This document shows, piece by piece, positions 48,727 to 63,154 of a stretch of 64,000 nucleotides of DNA. A model generated the notes under the pieces. It was not told the origin of the DNA. It ran no database searches and worked only from the letters and a program-made list of their open reading frames with translations. This DNA is from Paraphysoderma sedebokerense (lineage: Eukaryota > Blastocladiomycota > Physodermatomycetes > Physodermatales > Physodermataceae). The DNA lies in the NCBI GenBank assembly GCA_025602915.1, contig JAHLJZ010000055.1, positions 62,001 to 126,000 of the forward strand. Reading direction: 5' to 3'. The translations under genes and the position numbers were made by a program. Within the stretch, counting starts at the first letter, position 1. Every line of letters starts with the position of its first letter.

Positions 48727-49751
48727 TCATGCTGCAGAAGAATATCGTTGCCCCGAACCCATTCGGGGATACCAAGTATTAGAATTGGAAACTGTGTACC
48801 CAAACTTCTCCATATCTTTCGTCACTACATTTACCACAATTTTCACCGTTCCAGAAGATTGAACTCTCGTCACTGTTTGAGTAGACCGGGACTGTGTTAA
48901 TCAAAACTCAAAGAAATTTAAAGTTGATACTATTGAATACTTACCTTCCCTTCCCTCGCTTCTGGCAACAAATTTTGAGTCAATAAATTCTGGTAACCGC
49001 CCTGTAATCCAGGAAATGAATTGATTGAACGGTGATGTCGCGATCGGCACAAACAGAGGTACATAGAGGGTGTGTCTAAAATCAACATTCCCCAGAAGTA
49101 CAGTAAATCAGTCAGTCAGACTCAGTTCAAAACATTGTATATTACGTTCAGAGAAGAAATTTCGAAAACATACAATCCGCTCGTAATAGGGAGTCTAACA
49201 CTCCCATAACCTCTAATCACATCCCGACCTAATCCGTCTAATCCATACACCGATACCACGATTTGTGGCCATTTAAAGATATTTGTCGATTTAAATGCGA
49301 TTTCAAGCGGACAGTTCCACACGATTGTATCTGGGTGGGTTAACGTCGTAATGGAAGATGTGGAGATTGCGGTACCAAGCGCATGAGAAGGTGACGAGCG
49401 GGAAAGTTGAGTGATTGTTTGTTCGATTCCCTATGGGTAATCGATTTTTGTTGATACAAAGTGAGATGTATGGGTAGAAGCACTCAACAGAGAAGATAGA
49501 ATTAATAGGATAATCCAAGTTACCGAAATCACAGACCAATCCGGGCCATAGACGTAAGACGATTTGCAGTACAAGTTATCGCATCCAGGAATCTAAAATC
49601 GACGGAGATATGTCATTAAATCATGATGGTATAGACATCAATGTTAGTGTAAACAATCGATAATTTGTGCGTCGCATCACGAAAGAACTTAAATCGTAAG
49701 TACATATGCCGATTGAATTTCACCCGAAACGATGACAGAGAATGTACTCAT
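48727..49751 (-). CDS. B9D1: B9 domain-containing protein 1 (ciliary transition zone)
   Basis: Component of the MKS complex at the transition zone, the gate at the base of cilia and flagella. At least five exons start [16 protein letters not shown] (about 49704-49751). They continue with [20 protein letters not shown] and then the B9 (C2-like) core: [20 protein letters not shown] and [38 protein letters not shown] and a final exon ending [18 protein letters not shown] complete it before the stop at 48727-48729. The [10 protein letters not shown]...RGYG signature is diagnostic for B9D1 against B9D2 and MKS1. It is the strongest evidence that the source organism makes a flagellum. Confidence 0.93.
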
Positions 49752-50246
49752 TATTGAGATTAGTCTTGTATGAGAGTAGAATTGAAAATAACTATAATTG
49801 ATGCGGCTATTAACAAATATTTATGATTGTGAATAATATCAGAGGGAGCGGCAGATGCGCAATTTGATGTCCACACTTTACAGGGGTGAACATCATCAAA
49901 TCGGAGTTAATTCAAAAGTACAAATGATATTAATTCATGCGCACGAAATCCCAATATGATTTATAATCAACATATCATTACCAATAGCAGTATTCTGGGC
50001 CGACTCATCCTAATCATCATCTTGATTATTCTCAATGTCAACATTCTGTCATCATCCACGTCTTTTATTTGTCCATTATCATGCGCCTATTGTGGGGCTT
50101 GGCTGGCGACCGAACCCGATATATTTAAACAGACGACATTCCTTCCCATCTAGAACGATAATCTAGTTTCAGTCTATATTGGAATACATCTTATCAACGA
50201 AAAGTTACTATCTCTTCACTCTAAACCGATTTTCAAAAAGTAAACT
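49752..50246. promoter_or_regulatory. Divergent promoter region, B9D1 and peroxiredoxin
   Basis: About 495 bases between two start codons on opposite strands. AT-rich, with TATATTTAAA-like sequence near 50120 on the peroxiredoxin side. A 65-codon hydrophobic frame at 49956-50153 is not supported as a gene. Confidence 0.4.
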
Positions 50247-51521
50247 ATGTCTGCTCTTCGTCTCGGTTCGCAAGCGCCTAACTTCAAGGCCGACACTACA
50301 AAGGGTAGATTGAGAACAACATTCAATTCGTTTATCATTTTCTACTATATCGTTATATAATATAATGCCTTCTTGTAAGTTGTATTCTAACCCAAATTTC
50401 GTTTGCCCCCGAAATTATCAATAGGACCCATCGATTTTCACGACTTTATAGGTTCCTCTTGGGTTATTTTATTCAGTCACCCGGCAGACTACACTCCAGT
50501 ATGTACCACCGAACTCGGTGCCGTCGCCAAGTTGTCTGCAGAATTTGAAAAAAGAAATGTCAAATTGATTGGGTTGTCTTGTAACGGATTAAACGGTGAG
50601 TCTAATGAGCTCATTTCTCTCATGTTTCTATTTTGTCTGTAGTGGTGGAATCTTCATGTGATGTGGCATAGCTGGGAGTAGTTGTGTGCAGTTTTAGTGG
50701 AATCTAACCTCATGATTTCTTTCTTGAAATTCAAAGATCACGAAGGCTGGATAACAGACATCGACCGCACTCAACATTGTACTGTCAACTTCCCAATCGT
50801 AGGTCTTGTTCGATCTTGTTTACACTTCCTCCATATGTTAATCACTAGTATCGATGTTTCGGTTACTCGTTTCTTTTGATGTTACCAGATTGCGGACGAA
50901 GACCGAAAAGTTGCAACCCTCTATGGCATGCTTGACAGTGCTGAACACGATCCGACTAATCTCGACAAGAAAGGTAACTTATTTCCTGCATTAGCTGGGC
51001 CCGTAGTCTCTTACTCCAATAGCAAGACGGTCTATCTAACTTATTTGATATCAACAGGCATCCCTTTCACTGTTCGCAATGTGTTTGTCATCGATCCCAA
51101 AAAGAGTATTCGATTGGTAATCTCTTATCCTGGTATGTTCATCCTTTTTCAACTACTCCATATAGAATCATGTTGTTTGTCTAAACTCTTTGCATCGCTT
51201 GTGTGCCATCCTTTATCAGCCACAACCGGCCGTAACTTTGACGAAATCCTAAGAGTCGTGGATTCTCTTCAATTAACTGATACCAAACGAGTGACTACAC
51301 CTGCCAATTGGGTTAGTTATCTTAATTCTTCATCTCTCCTTTTCTCCCGATTAAATCTAACTTATAAAACCTACTTCTATTTTGGTTTGCCTCACTATAT
51401 GAATTAGCGTCCCGGTGATAAGGTTATTGTTCATCCGTCCGTAACGAAGGATGAAGCAGAAAAGTTATTCCCGGGTTATGAAACTGTCACTCCTTATCTT
51501 AGATTAGCAAAATTAGGATAA
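50247..51521 (+). CDS. 1-Cys peroxiredoxin (Prx6 type)
   Basis: Thiol peroxidase reducing hydrogen peroxide and lipid peroxides. Starts [20 protein letters not shown]. After an intron the Prx core follows: [20 protein letters not shown] then [15 protein letters not shown], with the peroxidatic Cys in PVCTTE (the Prx6-class signature). Later exons give [57 protein letters not shown] and [20 protein letters not shown]. The last exon [20 protein letters not shown] ends YLRLAKLG. Length is about 220 residues, as expected for the 1-Cys class. About seven short introns, the highest density in the window. Confidence 0.95.
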
Positions 51522-51905
51522 AGCGCTGTACATCTTCATGCATCATGATAATTTATGAGACTTGTGGATTTTATATGTGTAAACTATAAGAACATCTGAA
51601 CAATAACAAGAAAGAAAAAGGAAACCGTGCTTCATGAGTATCAAAATCGTAAATGTGTCACGATATGTAAAGTAGGCTTTAAAATAAAACGTTTGATTGG
51701 TTTTATGACATCGTATTACACTCAAAGAAATACAATCGCGCAACACACTAATACATTTATGAGAGTTACAAAAAATCAAGATAGCTGCTTTCAGATACAA
51801 TGAATCAAAATAAACTAATGGGTGAAAAGCGTGTATTACGAGCTCTCGGGCTAGGATAACGGCGTGTGGTCAGGTATTGTAGAAAATGGTAAACATTTGT
51901 GGGTT
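51522..51905. other. Short interval between convergent genes
   Basis: 3' flanks of the peroxiredoxin (plus) and adenylate kinase (minus) genes. No further gene seen. Confidence 0.4.
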
Positions 51906-52931
<1,026 letters not shown>

Positions 52932-53448
52932 TGATACGGACGACGAATACTATGCAAAAAGAGATGGTTTTGTTCTTGCAAAGATATAAGAGATGCGAGA
53001 GAGGAGGAATGCTGAGCCAAGGAGTAAACAAACAAATTTCAACCACGCTTGAAAAAGGGAATGGTGTCTTTTGGACAATACAATAGCTGATTCTTTATGA
53101 TGAAAAAAAAGAAACTGTCGACGTTGGTTTTTTTGATAATTATGGTTGATAATATACACAAATGTCACAATCGGCAAGATTCAGTTATTGCTTATTGTAT
53201 ACAGAATTAAGCGATTTGCATTCAAATGCATCAACAACACATACAGTTAACTTTACTATTCATATACTTATTTTACAAGTCAATGATCATATGACAAATG
53301 AGTGATAGGGAAGTAATAATAGTGATAATAATAATCGTAAATTTGTCCAGATAAAACGCGCCTTCGTCTTCCGTTCCCTCTCCATCCATTCCCTCTTCTC
53401 CAAAGGGACGATTCAAGAAAGAACTCTACACAGCACAGTTGAGTTAGA
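52932..53448. promoter_or_regulatory. Divergent promoter region, ADK1 and RAD52
   Basis: About 515 bases between start codons on opposite strands. AT-rich with short A and T runs. No coding frame recognised and no clear TATA box on the RAD52 side. Confidence 0.35.
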
Positions 53449-55850
53449 ATGGATCCGCTACAGTCTTCTCTCTCATTGTTGTCGACCTCTGTGTCCGCCT
53501 CTCCTCTAAGTCGCAGTTTTGGTCAATGTCCCTTTTCGGAGCATGAAGTCCAACAAATGCGAACTGTCCTTGCTTTGAAACTCGGCCCAGAATACGTGAG
53601 TCAACGGGCCGGCGGTGGTCAGTATTTATGAATACCCCAGTTCAAATATCGTACTATACGTTTGAAATCAATGAAGTAATATTTTGGTTTAGGTGCTGGA
53701 AGTATGAAGTATCTCGAAGGATGGAAAGCTACGCAACTCGCGAACGAGGTATTTGGATTCAACGGCTGGGCGAATGAAGTCAAGAGTTGCCAGATCGACT
53801 ATGTAAGCTACTTTCTCGAGTTTAACACATCATTGAATATTAACGTTTCGGTCATTTCTTCTCTGCTTATGAATCCTGAAATGCGGGCACACAGGTTGAT
53901 GAAAATGACAACGGCAAGTTCTCACTTGGTTTGAGTTGCGTTGTCAGGGTAACTCTCAGAGACGGAACGTTTCATGAGGTGAGCTATAATTAGATAGTGC
54001 ATTCTCTTTCGTCATTAATTGAGTACTCCTTTCAACTTTAGGACGTCGGCTACGGTATCTCAGAGAACAACAAATCAAAAGGCAATGCTTTCGAAAAAGT
54101 AAGACCAATTGTCGACAGATATATCTATCCCTTACATGTGTTCAACAACTATTGCTAATGTTTTCTATATAGGCCAAGAAGGAAGCTGTTACTGATGCCA
54201 TCAAGCGATGCTTAAAACACTTTGGAAATGTCTTGGGCAATTGCCTGTACGATAAAGACTATCTAAGACAAATCACACGGATGCCAGCTCCACAGGTTCA
54301 TTACCCTTTTCTGATCTTTGAGTATCGAGATGTGGCTATGTTGAAGCTAAACTACCATTTCGACATCTATAGAATAAACCACTAAACACGTCAGAATTGT
54401 ATCATTCCAATACTATTGCACAAATGTCCGCTAAATCCTCCAAAGTAGCATCCGCCCATGCAGCCTCAATCTCTACAGAGAATATAACAACAGCGACAAA
54501 TCCACTCGTTCCTCAACTTCACAAAAGTCATACCTCGCCTCCGAACCTAGTAGCGCAATCATCTCCTAACAACTCCGCCACACATGGCCCTTCCAGTAAC
54601 GTCGTCACCAACAATGTACCGGGTAACACCAACGGCATTTACGTGAATAATCCAAACCCGACAGCTAAGGGTGAATCGTCGAATGCTTCAAAAAATGGAC
54701 AGAGGGAAAGTAACATCTACAACGATCCAACAAAAAATCAAAAATGGAGCCCTCCGCCAAATGCAGGATCGACAGCTGCCAATACGATTGGTAACAACAA
54801 CAAAAATTTGAATACCACCAATCAATCTGCAAATTCGACTTCGACGATGACCCATAACATACCAGCTCTACCCGAGAACAAGATAAACAACCAAAATTCA
54901 AATCTCTCGACCACTACAAAAACGACAAACGTGACCGGCGGATTCACTGCTATTCCACAACAATACAAAGCACCTTCGAACCCGTCTTTATCGGTGATAC
55001 CGACTAATGGTAATACAGTAACAGGAAATCAACAAACTAGAAAATCGAACCCTTCAGTCTCTTCAAATCACACCTCCATCACTTCCGTATCAACCTCTGC
55101 TACTGTCACGACCTCTGCATCTACCTCAATGTACAATTCTTCTACTAACTTTACTGCAACTTCTATCAACACATCGAATAACTCATATTCCAAATCGGCG
55201 CCAAATATTACTGCGTTTAATCCCGCTGGAATGAAGCCTTCGTCTGTGTCAGCTCTCGGAAGCAGCGGTAATAGACAACTCGGGGTTGGAGTTGGACATT
55301 CAGGAACGGATGAAAGTGCGAAAGGGGTAGTTGGAGAAACAGCGAATGACAAGTTTAGCATAGGCGTGAAGCGAAAGACTGGGTATGATTCAGTACCAAT
55401 ATCGAATTTTAATCACGATGACTAATGACGAGATGTTTATTCGATTATAGTGAAAACGATGTCCACCAGCCTCCTCGACCGAATGGCATCCTCGAACAAA
55501 ATCAGAACCAAACCTTGTACAGCCGACAAGCTCAATCCATAGTCGACTCGACATCCTCTTCGACGTCATCGACAAATGCTTTCCTGAGAAACTCGACCAC
55601 CCATTCAAATTATTCTAATCACTCTATTTCTAAGTCGTTGGTCAATGTGAATTACAATCAAAGCAATAACTACAGTTTTAACCGGCATGGGAACAGCGCA
55701 GGATCAGGCGGAATGGGTGAACACGTTCAAATTTTTCCCGTAGGTACTGTAGGAACCAATATAAGCGGTCATGGAGTTGGAAATGCTGCTAATATGGGTG
55801 AAAATAGACAGTACGGGTATGGCAATAAGCGAATCAAGGGCGATAACTGA
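53449..55850 (+). CDS. RAD52: DNA repair protein Rad52
   Basis: Mediator of homologous recombination; its ring-forming N-terminal domain anneals single-stranded DNA. Exons encode [20 protein letters not shown] and YVSQRAGGG. Next come [55 protein letters not shown] and [40 protein letters not shown] completes the full annealing domain in order. A long C-terminal half (54362-55850) is Ser/Thr/Asn/Gly-rich and of low complexity. It has one more intron, joining KRKTG to [14 protein letters not shown], and ends in basic GNKRIKGDN. No clear Rad51- or RPA-binding motif was identified in the tail, which is poorly conserved in all fungi. Confidence 0.95.
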
Positions 55851-56553
55851 AAACCGCTCTAGTCGCTTTTACCCTGCAGCGAGACTTCCAGGGAATCCTG
55901 CTGAAATGAAGACGTGGATGAATTGAAGCGTCAAACTGGTTTAAATCCCCTGTTCTTATCATATTCTTTTCCCTTTATCGCGACTTCTACGGTCGAAAAG
56001 CCAACACCATCCCATCGCGCGATGTGGGCCTTTAACTTGGTAAATCATTTGTGTAATATTCGAAGCGCATTGATCCAAAAAACGTTGGATTCTAATTTAG
56101 ATTTAATATGGAAATGTATATATGTATATCGTTATTACTTGTGCTGGTACAAATCGAATAAAATATATAAATCTATGGCGATTTAATCAATGAGATTGGC
56201 AGTGGCACAATTATACAAATTCAATTTTGACATGGCTTCCCCTGGCTGTCAATTCTTTAAGAAGTATATAATCTAACACTGAATTCAGTATATTGGATGA
56301 GAAAACAGAATACTAGAAGTGGAATAGGAATTTTCTACATCGCGGCCACTTTTGAACAGAGAAGGAATTGCGAGTCCATATTCAGCCACCGCAACAACCA
56401 TTTTACACAATCAAATTCCACTGTCTTCTCTTGCTATATAAACGATAAACGGCGATAACTTACTCCCAGTTTTACAGAAAAACCAAATAAGAGTGAGGGC
56501 GAAAAGGATTATCTAGTGATTAGTAACTTTAATGACTCCACCACGAACTTAAT
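55851..56553. other. Intergenic region, RAD52 to SKI3
   Basis: RAD52 3' flank and SKI3 promoter. A weak open frame at 55914-56186 resembles nothing. A TATA element lies near the right end. Confidence 0.4.
56435..56442 (+). promoter_or_regulatory. TATA box, SKI3
   Basis: TATATAAA stands 119 bases before the SKI3 ATG at 56554, so the predicted leader is about 85-90 bases. Confidence 0.5.
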
Positions 56554-59500
56554 ATGTCGAAAACCGTCAAAACCCTTCTCAAATCCGCTCGCGACAAAAT
56601 CAATCAAAAAGATTACCCTGAAGCTCTAGAATATGCGAATCAAGTGGTAGATCTCGATCCGGATAATTATAATGCCAGAATATTTTTAGGAGTTTGTTAT
56701 ACCAAGTTGAATCAATTCGGGAAGGCGGAGAAAGAGTATGAAGAGGCGGTGAAGAGGGATAAAGAGAATCTAATGGGATGGCAGGTTTGTTATCTGTTAT
56801 TTATCTATTGATTTCGAATTTATTGGTATTTGTCGCTGGTTTGATTAGTTCTGGTGGTTTCCGTTCGCTCTGATTGTGATGCTTTTGGCCGGGCCTTACG
56901 TTTCGTTTGACAACATTCGGAATATTGGGTTTACAGTTTTCTGACGGTGGACCGTCGGGATATCTTGTTTGATTTCCCTCGATTCGAATAACTTGCTGTG
57001 TGTAACTAATCTGCTATTAAATTATGTCATTCCATCGTCTGTCGCTATGTCAATGTATGGTCTAATTCTTACAGGGTCTTGCTCAATTGTACGAAATATC
57101 TAAGGACATCGACAAATTGATGATAACGTATCATAAACTGATGGAGATGTATCTCGAAAGGTACACTGTGAATTAACTCTAGCTGTCCGCCGATTTAAAG
57201 AAAGTGGTGTAATGTTAAGTTGAATTCTAGCCAAGAAGCCGCCAAGTTTTGGGAAGTGACTCAAAAATTGATGTCACTCTACGAGGAAAAGAGCATGAAG
57301 AAAAAAGTTTGTAGTTTCCTCATAATGTCGTTGAAACACAATTGCCTATACTGATTTTTCATTCTTGACAGCATATCGCGTTCCTTCAATTACTTACTCC
57401 ACCAAACCCATATCATCAGTTCTTGGCCCAATCTTCGGATCTTTCGCCACCGGTTCCCTCACCTCTGGAGCTATATCAGAAGATGATTGCACTTCAAGAG
57501 TCTTATGAACACGAGTACACCAAATCCGAAATCAACGCCAGGAGGTATCGGTTGGGGAGCGGTGGATTGGTTAAAGTGACAGCTGATGTTGAAAGGGAAG
57601 TCGCGATGGAATCTGAGGTCAGTTTCTGTGTTTTTGGATTACAGTATTCAAGAAGTGTAACGCCATTCCTTCTCGCCGGCTTGCTTTTGCTATGCGCAAT
57701 GTAGTTGCCGGAGATGTATGAAAAGTTATTTGAGTTTGGTGGTGACACCATGAGCGAAATTGAAAGAACGAAGATTTATAAGAGATACATCGATACAGTT
57801 TATAAACAACTCCATTTTCTTGACAATGAAGATGAAAAATCAAAGGTACGGTGGCAGTTTGGCTATCCATTGCGGGACTTAAATTTCTATTAAACATTTC
57901 TCTTCAGCTTCGAGAAAACCTCTTCAAGATATGCGCCAACGTTATTGAGAAGCAGCTGCCTGTTCCATTAGCTTACGAAATCGAAATCGAAAGTACGGAT
58001 GCCGAATGGTCAGATTACCCAATTGAATTACTATATTCATATAGTAAAGCAATACAAATAGAAGAACCTCAATCGAGCGACCAAAATAATGCGTTTGGAA
58101 AGCTTATTGCTGGGTACCTGCACTATCAGAAAGACGGATTATTTGATGACTTGGCCAATGAAATCTCGGTAAGGTTTACAATTCTACATACTTATCAGAT
58201 AATACTGTATCGGGTTATTGATGTTTTGTGGTTTTTGGCAGTTGACGGCTGAGAAGCTTCCGGATTCTGTATTTGCAAATTCGTTCCTTGTATTCGTCTA
58301 TCTACAGCTCAAAGATTACGAATCTGCTTTGACGGTTTCGCAAAAGGCCGTGGAGGTTTTGAATCAATACGAGAAAGTTACAGGTATTCAGTTAAACAAG
58401 TAAATATTTCTTTTCATTAACCATAGGCTATTTTCAATTCAATAAGTGGCTAAGTGTTTGACCTCGTTTTTAGAGTTCGAATGTCTCTGCAGCTATTCAC
58501 AGCAGAATCTTACCTACATTTGGATGCCAACCAACTTTCGTCGGCCCTCCAGATATACAAAGATACCATCACGGCACTTGTGGCTTCCAAATCGATTTCA
58601 TCCCCGTTGTATTACCGCTCCTTAAATGGTTTAGCGCAAACTTTACTTCAATTGCAAAAATACCCTGAATCCTTGAAAGCGTTTACCAAAGTGTACGAAC
58701 TTACTCCAAATGTTACTGCGAAAAGTCAAATCGGATGGGTTCATTTTTACATGAAAGAGTATGAAACCGCGGAAGCGACGTTGAAAGAATGTATTGAGGA
58801 ATTGGAATTCGAGTTGAAGAAAGAAGATGATAAAGTCCAGGAAGAAAGATTTGTGAATAAAATCAAGGAAAATTTAGCAGAATGTTGGTTTAGACTGGCC
58901 AGAGTATATTGGGGCCAAGATGGTGATTTCTTTTTATATTATCTTGACTGATCGTGTGTGTTTGATAGAACTCATATTTAAAATTAAGGTACCCGACTCA
59001 GCAGTGCCCTTCATACTGCTTTGATTTCGTCCGCCCAGCTTAATCCGCGATATTCTCCTACATTCACATATCTTGGGCATTATTATCGATTAACGGACGA
59101 CGAAATCCGATCGTTAAAATGTTATCAAAGAGCATTTAGTATTGATTCTGGAGATGAAGATGCTGCCAATTGGTTGGTCGAGTTGTACGTAAAGAACGGA
59201 GAAGAAGTCAAAGCGCTTGATGTATTAAGAAAGTTGGTTGCTACTGAAAAAGGTGCAAAGAGCAGTTGGGCTTGGAAAGCTTTGGGATTTGCCGAAATTG
59301 TATGCTTTCTTCATTCATAGCCCACCGCCATCGCCGTTCATTGACTCTAACGACAAATATACTAGAAACATTCAAATTTTGAAACGGCAGTAACGAATTT
59401 TCAAACTTCTCTTCGATTAAACGTGAAGAACGTCGCATCCTGGGAAGGCCTTGCAGAATCTTATCTTCACCTCGGCAAATACATGGCATCCGTCAAAGCT

Positions 59501-62500
59501 TTCACCCGCGTAATCGAATTAGACCCGAACAACGTCCTGGCACGATATCACATGGGAACAATATACACCAAACTTGGGGAATTTCAGAAGGGTGTAGATG
59601 CTTACGCAGATGCTTTAAATTTTCTGTCACCTGATACGCCAAAAGCCGAGTCTCGTGGACACTGGTCTTTATTTCAAGTTCCAATAATGAAAGGACTAGG
59701 CGACTGTTACTTGCTGTATGCAAAGGACTGTTACGCTGTCGGGCGGTACGGAATGTGCGGTGAATTGTTAAACAAAGGAATCGAAATCGTGCACAATACT
59801 CTGAAGGTTCAGTATGGCGCTGGATTGTCCGGGAGTTCGTGTTTGTGGAAGTTATTGGGCGACTTATTTTTCACTTATCGCTATGTCGAAAATTGGATTC
59901 AGAAAACTTTTCAAGCAACACATGTGATGAATGAGATCAAGCAACTAGAGAACGATAGAAGCGCATTAAAGGAATTGAACCTGCACGATGAGTGCGTCGA
60001 GAAGTCGCATTCGAAATCGCTTTATTTTCAAACTCTCTCCGTTTCTAGAATTTGTTACTCATTCGCCATACTTCATTCCCCAGCGTTATACGGCACATAT
60101 TGGTACGACGCTGGAATGACATACTTCTTTCAAGAGCGGTGTCTTAATCGACAGGAAACTCTAATTCCGCAAGAAAAAACGCATGAAGAGTTGTTAGGGA
60201 TGGCTATTCGATGTCTAAAAATTGCTTTAAAATTGGAACCTGGCAATGATATCTTTTGGAACGCGTTGGGGGTTGCCTTGATGGTAGCTAAGCATCCGTT
60301 GTTAAGCCAACATTGTTTCGTTAAAGCTATGGAGTACAACCCGAAGGTTTTGAATTTTTTTAATTTGCTTTCGGTTCTCGAATGCATGCACTCAATCCTC
60401 CTTCGAAATAGAGTACCATCGCTTGGGCAAATGCCGGATATTTGTATCTTGTTCAAAGCGATTTAGAGCTGGCCAACCAAGCTTTCAGCATGGCTCAACA
60501 ATTGGATCCAGATTGGGTATTGTCGTGGCTTGGTCAAGCATTCATTGCGGAGTTGTACGGTAGCCATGAGGCCTCCGGGTTGTTTGCCCATTCATTTGAA
60601 TTAAGTGGCGGCATGCTGGTATGTTAATCCCAAATGTGTTGCTATTAGTTACGTGACACTTAGTGACACTGCCCCGCTTCTGTTTTTGCTCGGTTTGCAG
60701 GTTGAAGCGAACTATAAGTATGCTGCCTACACCTTCCGCGAAACAGTTTCGTCTAAGGGAAGGCAGGCTGGAGAGAAACAGTTTATCACATCGATATTTG
60801 CTCTCCGAAAGTTTGTCGAACAATCCCCTTCCTCCGCATCTGGCCACAATCTCCTCGGTTTACTGTTAGAACGACAAAGGCAATATTCCGAATCCGTTCT
60901 TCATTTTCGTGAATCACTTTCAATCCTTCAATCAAACCTTCGAAAGACTCCTGAGTCATCTTCAGAGTATAACGTAATCGTGAAACGCATATCTATCGTC
61001 CACAACAACTTAGCGAGAGTCCTTTGCTCCCTCTACGAGTTTCCAAAATCTATCAAATCGTATCGAGCGGTCGCACATCCGAACATATATACTTACTTGG
61101 GCACCGGCCTATCTTACTATTTCAATAATGAGCTTGAAAGTAGCTTAAAAGAGTTCGAAAAAGCCTTATCGATGGTGCAAGAGTTTGAAGAAACTGATGA
61201 AAAATCTAAGAACGTTAAAAATGATGTGTCTCTTTTACTTTGTCAGGTGCTGTATGCGCTAGGTTCACCACAGCATATCGATTTGGCGAAACATCAATTG
61301 CTCGAATGGTAAGAAGTGCTCTGCTGAACCGACCCTACTGTTAGTGCTGATATTTGAATTTTAGTGTCGCAAGAACTCCAAATTATCTTCCGGCCTTGTT
61401 TGGTTTATGTGCATTGGGATTAGTGATTGACGATGGAAATCTGGCCTTAGCGGCGTTGCGAGAATTGTTGTCAGTTCCGGCTGATATCTTGGGTACTTTT
61501 GAACGATTCACTCATATGAACTTATATAATTTTAGATGTAAAGTACTAAACCGTTTTTTTTTTCGCTTCTTCTCGCATCCAGGAGAAAACGATGTTGACG
61601 GTGATGCAGAATACTTACTCAGTAGATTTGTCTTATTGCAGGTGATTATTTCGTAATCAATTTAACTTCATTAATTCTGATGTATGCTGACATTCACCGT
61701 AGTCCGACTTTGATTCCTGCAAGCGATTTTTGTCTCGCGCTATCCACCGGAATCCTTCAAATCCAGTGTTGTGGTCGCGTCTATCCGAATTCCTTCTTCG
61801 TTATCGAACTTCTTTCACCGATACTACTCTGGTCACGGCAGAGTCAGCCCTCGCTCTAATTGACAAACATCAGACACTTGGAAATGGCTTATCGAATGAA
61901 ATTCTGCCGAACATTCTCAGTATACAATCACTGAGTTTGTTGTCTGTCAGCGACGGATTGCCCCGTACGGGACGAAAAGCATTCAAAATGGCTCAACGCT
62001 TTGCTCGGTTGTTCCCTTCCAACCTTGAATCCTGGAGCACCATTGCGACATGTATTAGATCCCAAATTGCAATTATGAAATTTCAGTCAGCCAAAAATAA
62101 GTCTACCGAAAACGAAATAGACCTATTACGTGTTATTCTTGGTTACACACGTCAGATAGCGACCAACAATTTGCGGGATCAGATTTACCAACATAATCCA
62201 CTTGCTCAAGTCACTGTTCGCCGTATCTTCAATCACAGTAGTCTCGCGTTGGCCGATGCGTTGTTGCTGAAGTCGGAAATTGACATATCAAGTGAGCAGA
62301 AACTTGATCTATTGAAGACGGCTGTCAGACTATGTGAAGGAACCATCACAGAAGCAGAAAACGATATTACGAAGGCTAGAGGATACTTGCAATTGGCGAG
62401 AATATTGTGGGGTACGGGTGAAATCGATAACGCCATTATTGCCTACAAGAATGCCCTACAGTTGTCATCTACATTAGACTTTGCCTGGCTGGTTAGTTAA

Positions 62501-63154
62501 AGAAAAGCAATTGGAGATTGTGATATAAAATTTATTAACCTTGCTGCATAGGAACTTGCTACATTATACCGAGCGACTTGTCGTTACGATGCTTCAGAAG
62601 CCTCCTTACGCTTATCAATTGCTTCTGTTAATAACTCGCCGGCATCCAAGTTGTTTAGTGTACTCCATTTATATCGGCACGCTCTTCTTTACAAGCAAGA
62701 TTTCTCTTCAAATATTCCATTTGAATCGATCTCACAAGCACTCAAGTATATCCCTGAGTCACTTGCCAGCCGTTTCGTTCGCAATTTACCCCTGAAAATT
62801 AAACTGTTACAAGCCATCATGTTCGTGAAGCCAGGAGAAAAGCAGCAGGTACAGAGGGCTATTAAATTGATCCAGAATCAAGTCCTTCCCTTTCTTCCGT
62901 CTGTAGAAGACAATGTGAAAACTGAGGAAGTGATCAAACCGAGGGGAAATATTGCAGGATTAGATAATGAAATTTTCAGATGGGCGTACTATGTTTTGGC
63001 CTGTGCGGCCGCAGAGAAAGGCGATATAATTTTGGCAAAGGAGTCAGCGGAGATTGAGACAAAGATTCAGAAGTGCTGGCTGCAGGAAAATGGGTGCGAT
63101 GGTGACAACAGTCCTGCAATATCAATTTTGATACAGCGTTTGAATAATTTTTGA
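56554..63154 (+). CDS. SKI3: SKI3/TTC37 tetratricopeptide protein, complete copy
   Basis: Scaffold of the cytosolic Ski2-Ski3-Ski8 complex, which feeds mRNA to the exosome. Starts MSKTVKTLLKSARDKINQKD and goes straight into a TPR: YPEALEYANQVVDLDPDNYN. TPRs recur to the C-terminus, for example NVASWEGLAESYLHLGKYMA with AFTRVIELDPNNVLARYHMG, then ALKLEPGNDIFWNALGVALM, HNLLGLLLERQRQYSESVLH and ARILWGTGEIDNAIIAYKNA. At least 14 exons and roughly 1,500 residues, the expected size. An internal exon starts at about 58484 (MSLQLFTAESYLHLDANQLS). The last exon (about 62552-63154) spans position 62709, where the end repeat begins, and reads through it in frame to ILIQRLNNF. Confidence 0.93.

Noticed and set aside
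49956-50153. Hydrophobic 65-codon frame between B9D1 and the peroxiredoxin
   Set aside because: It lies in a divergent promoter region, is short and is AT-driven in composition.
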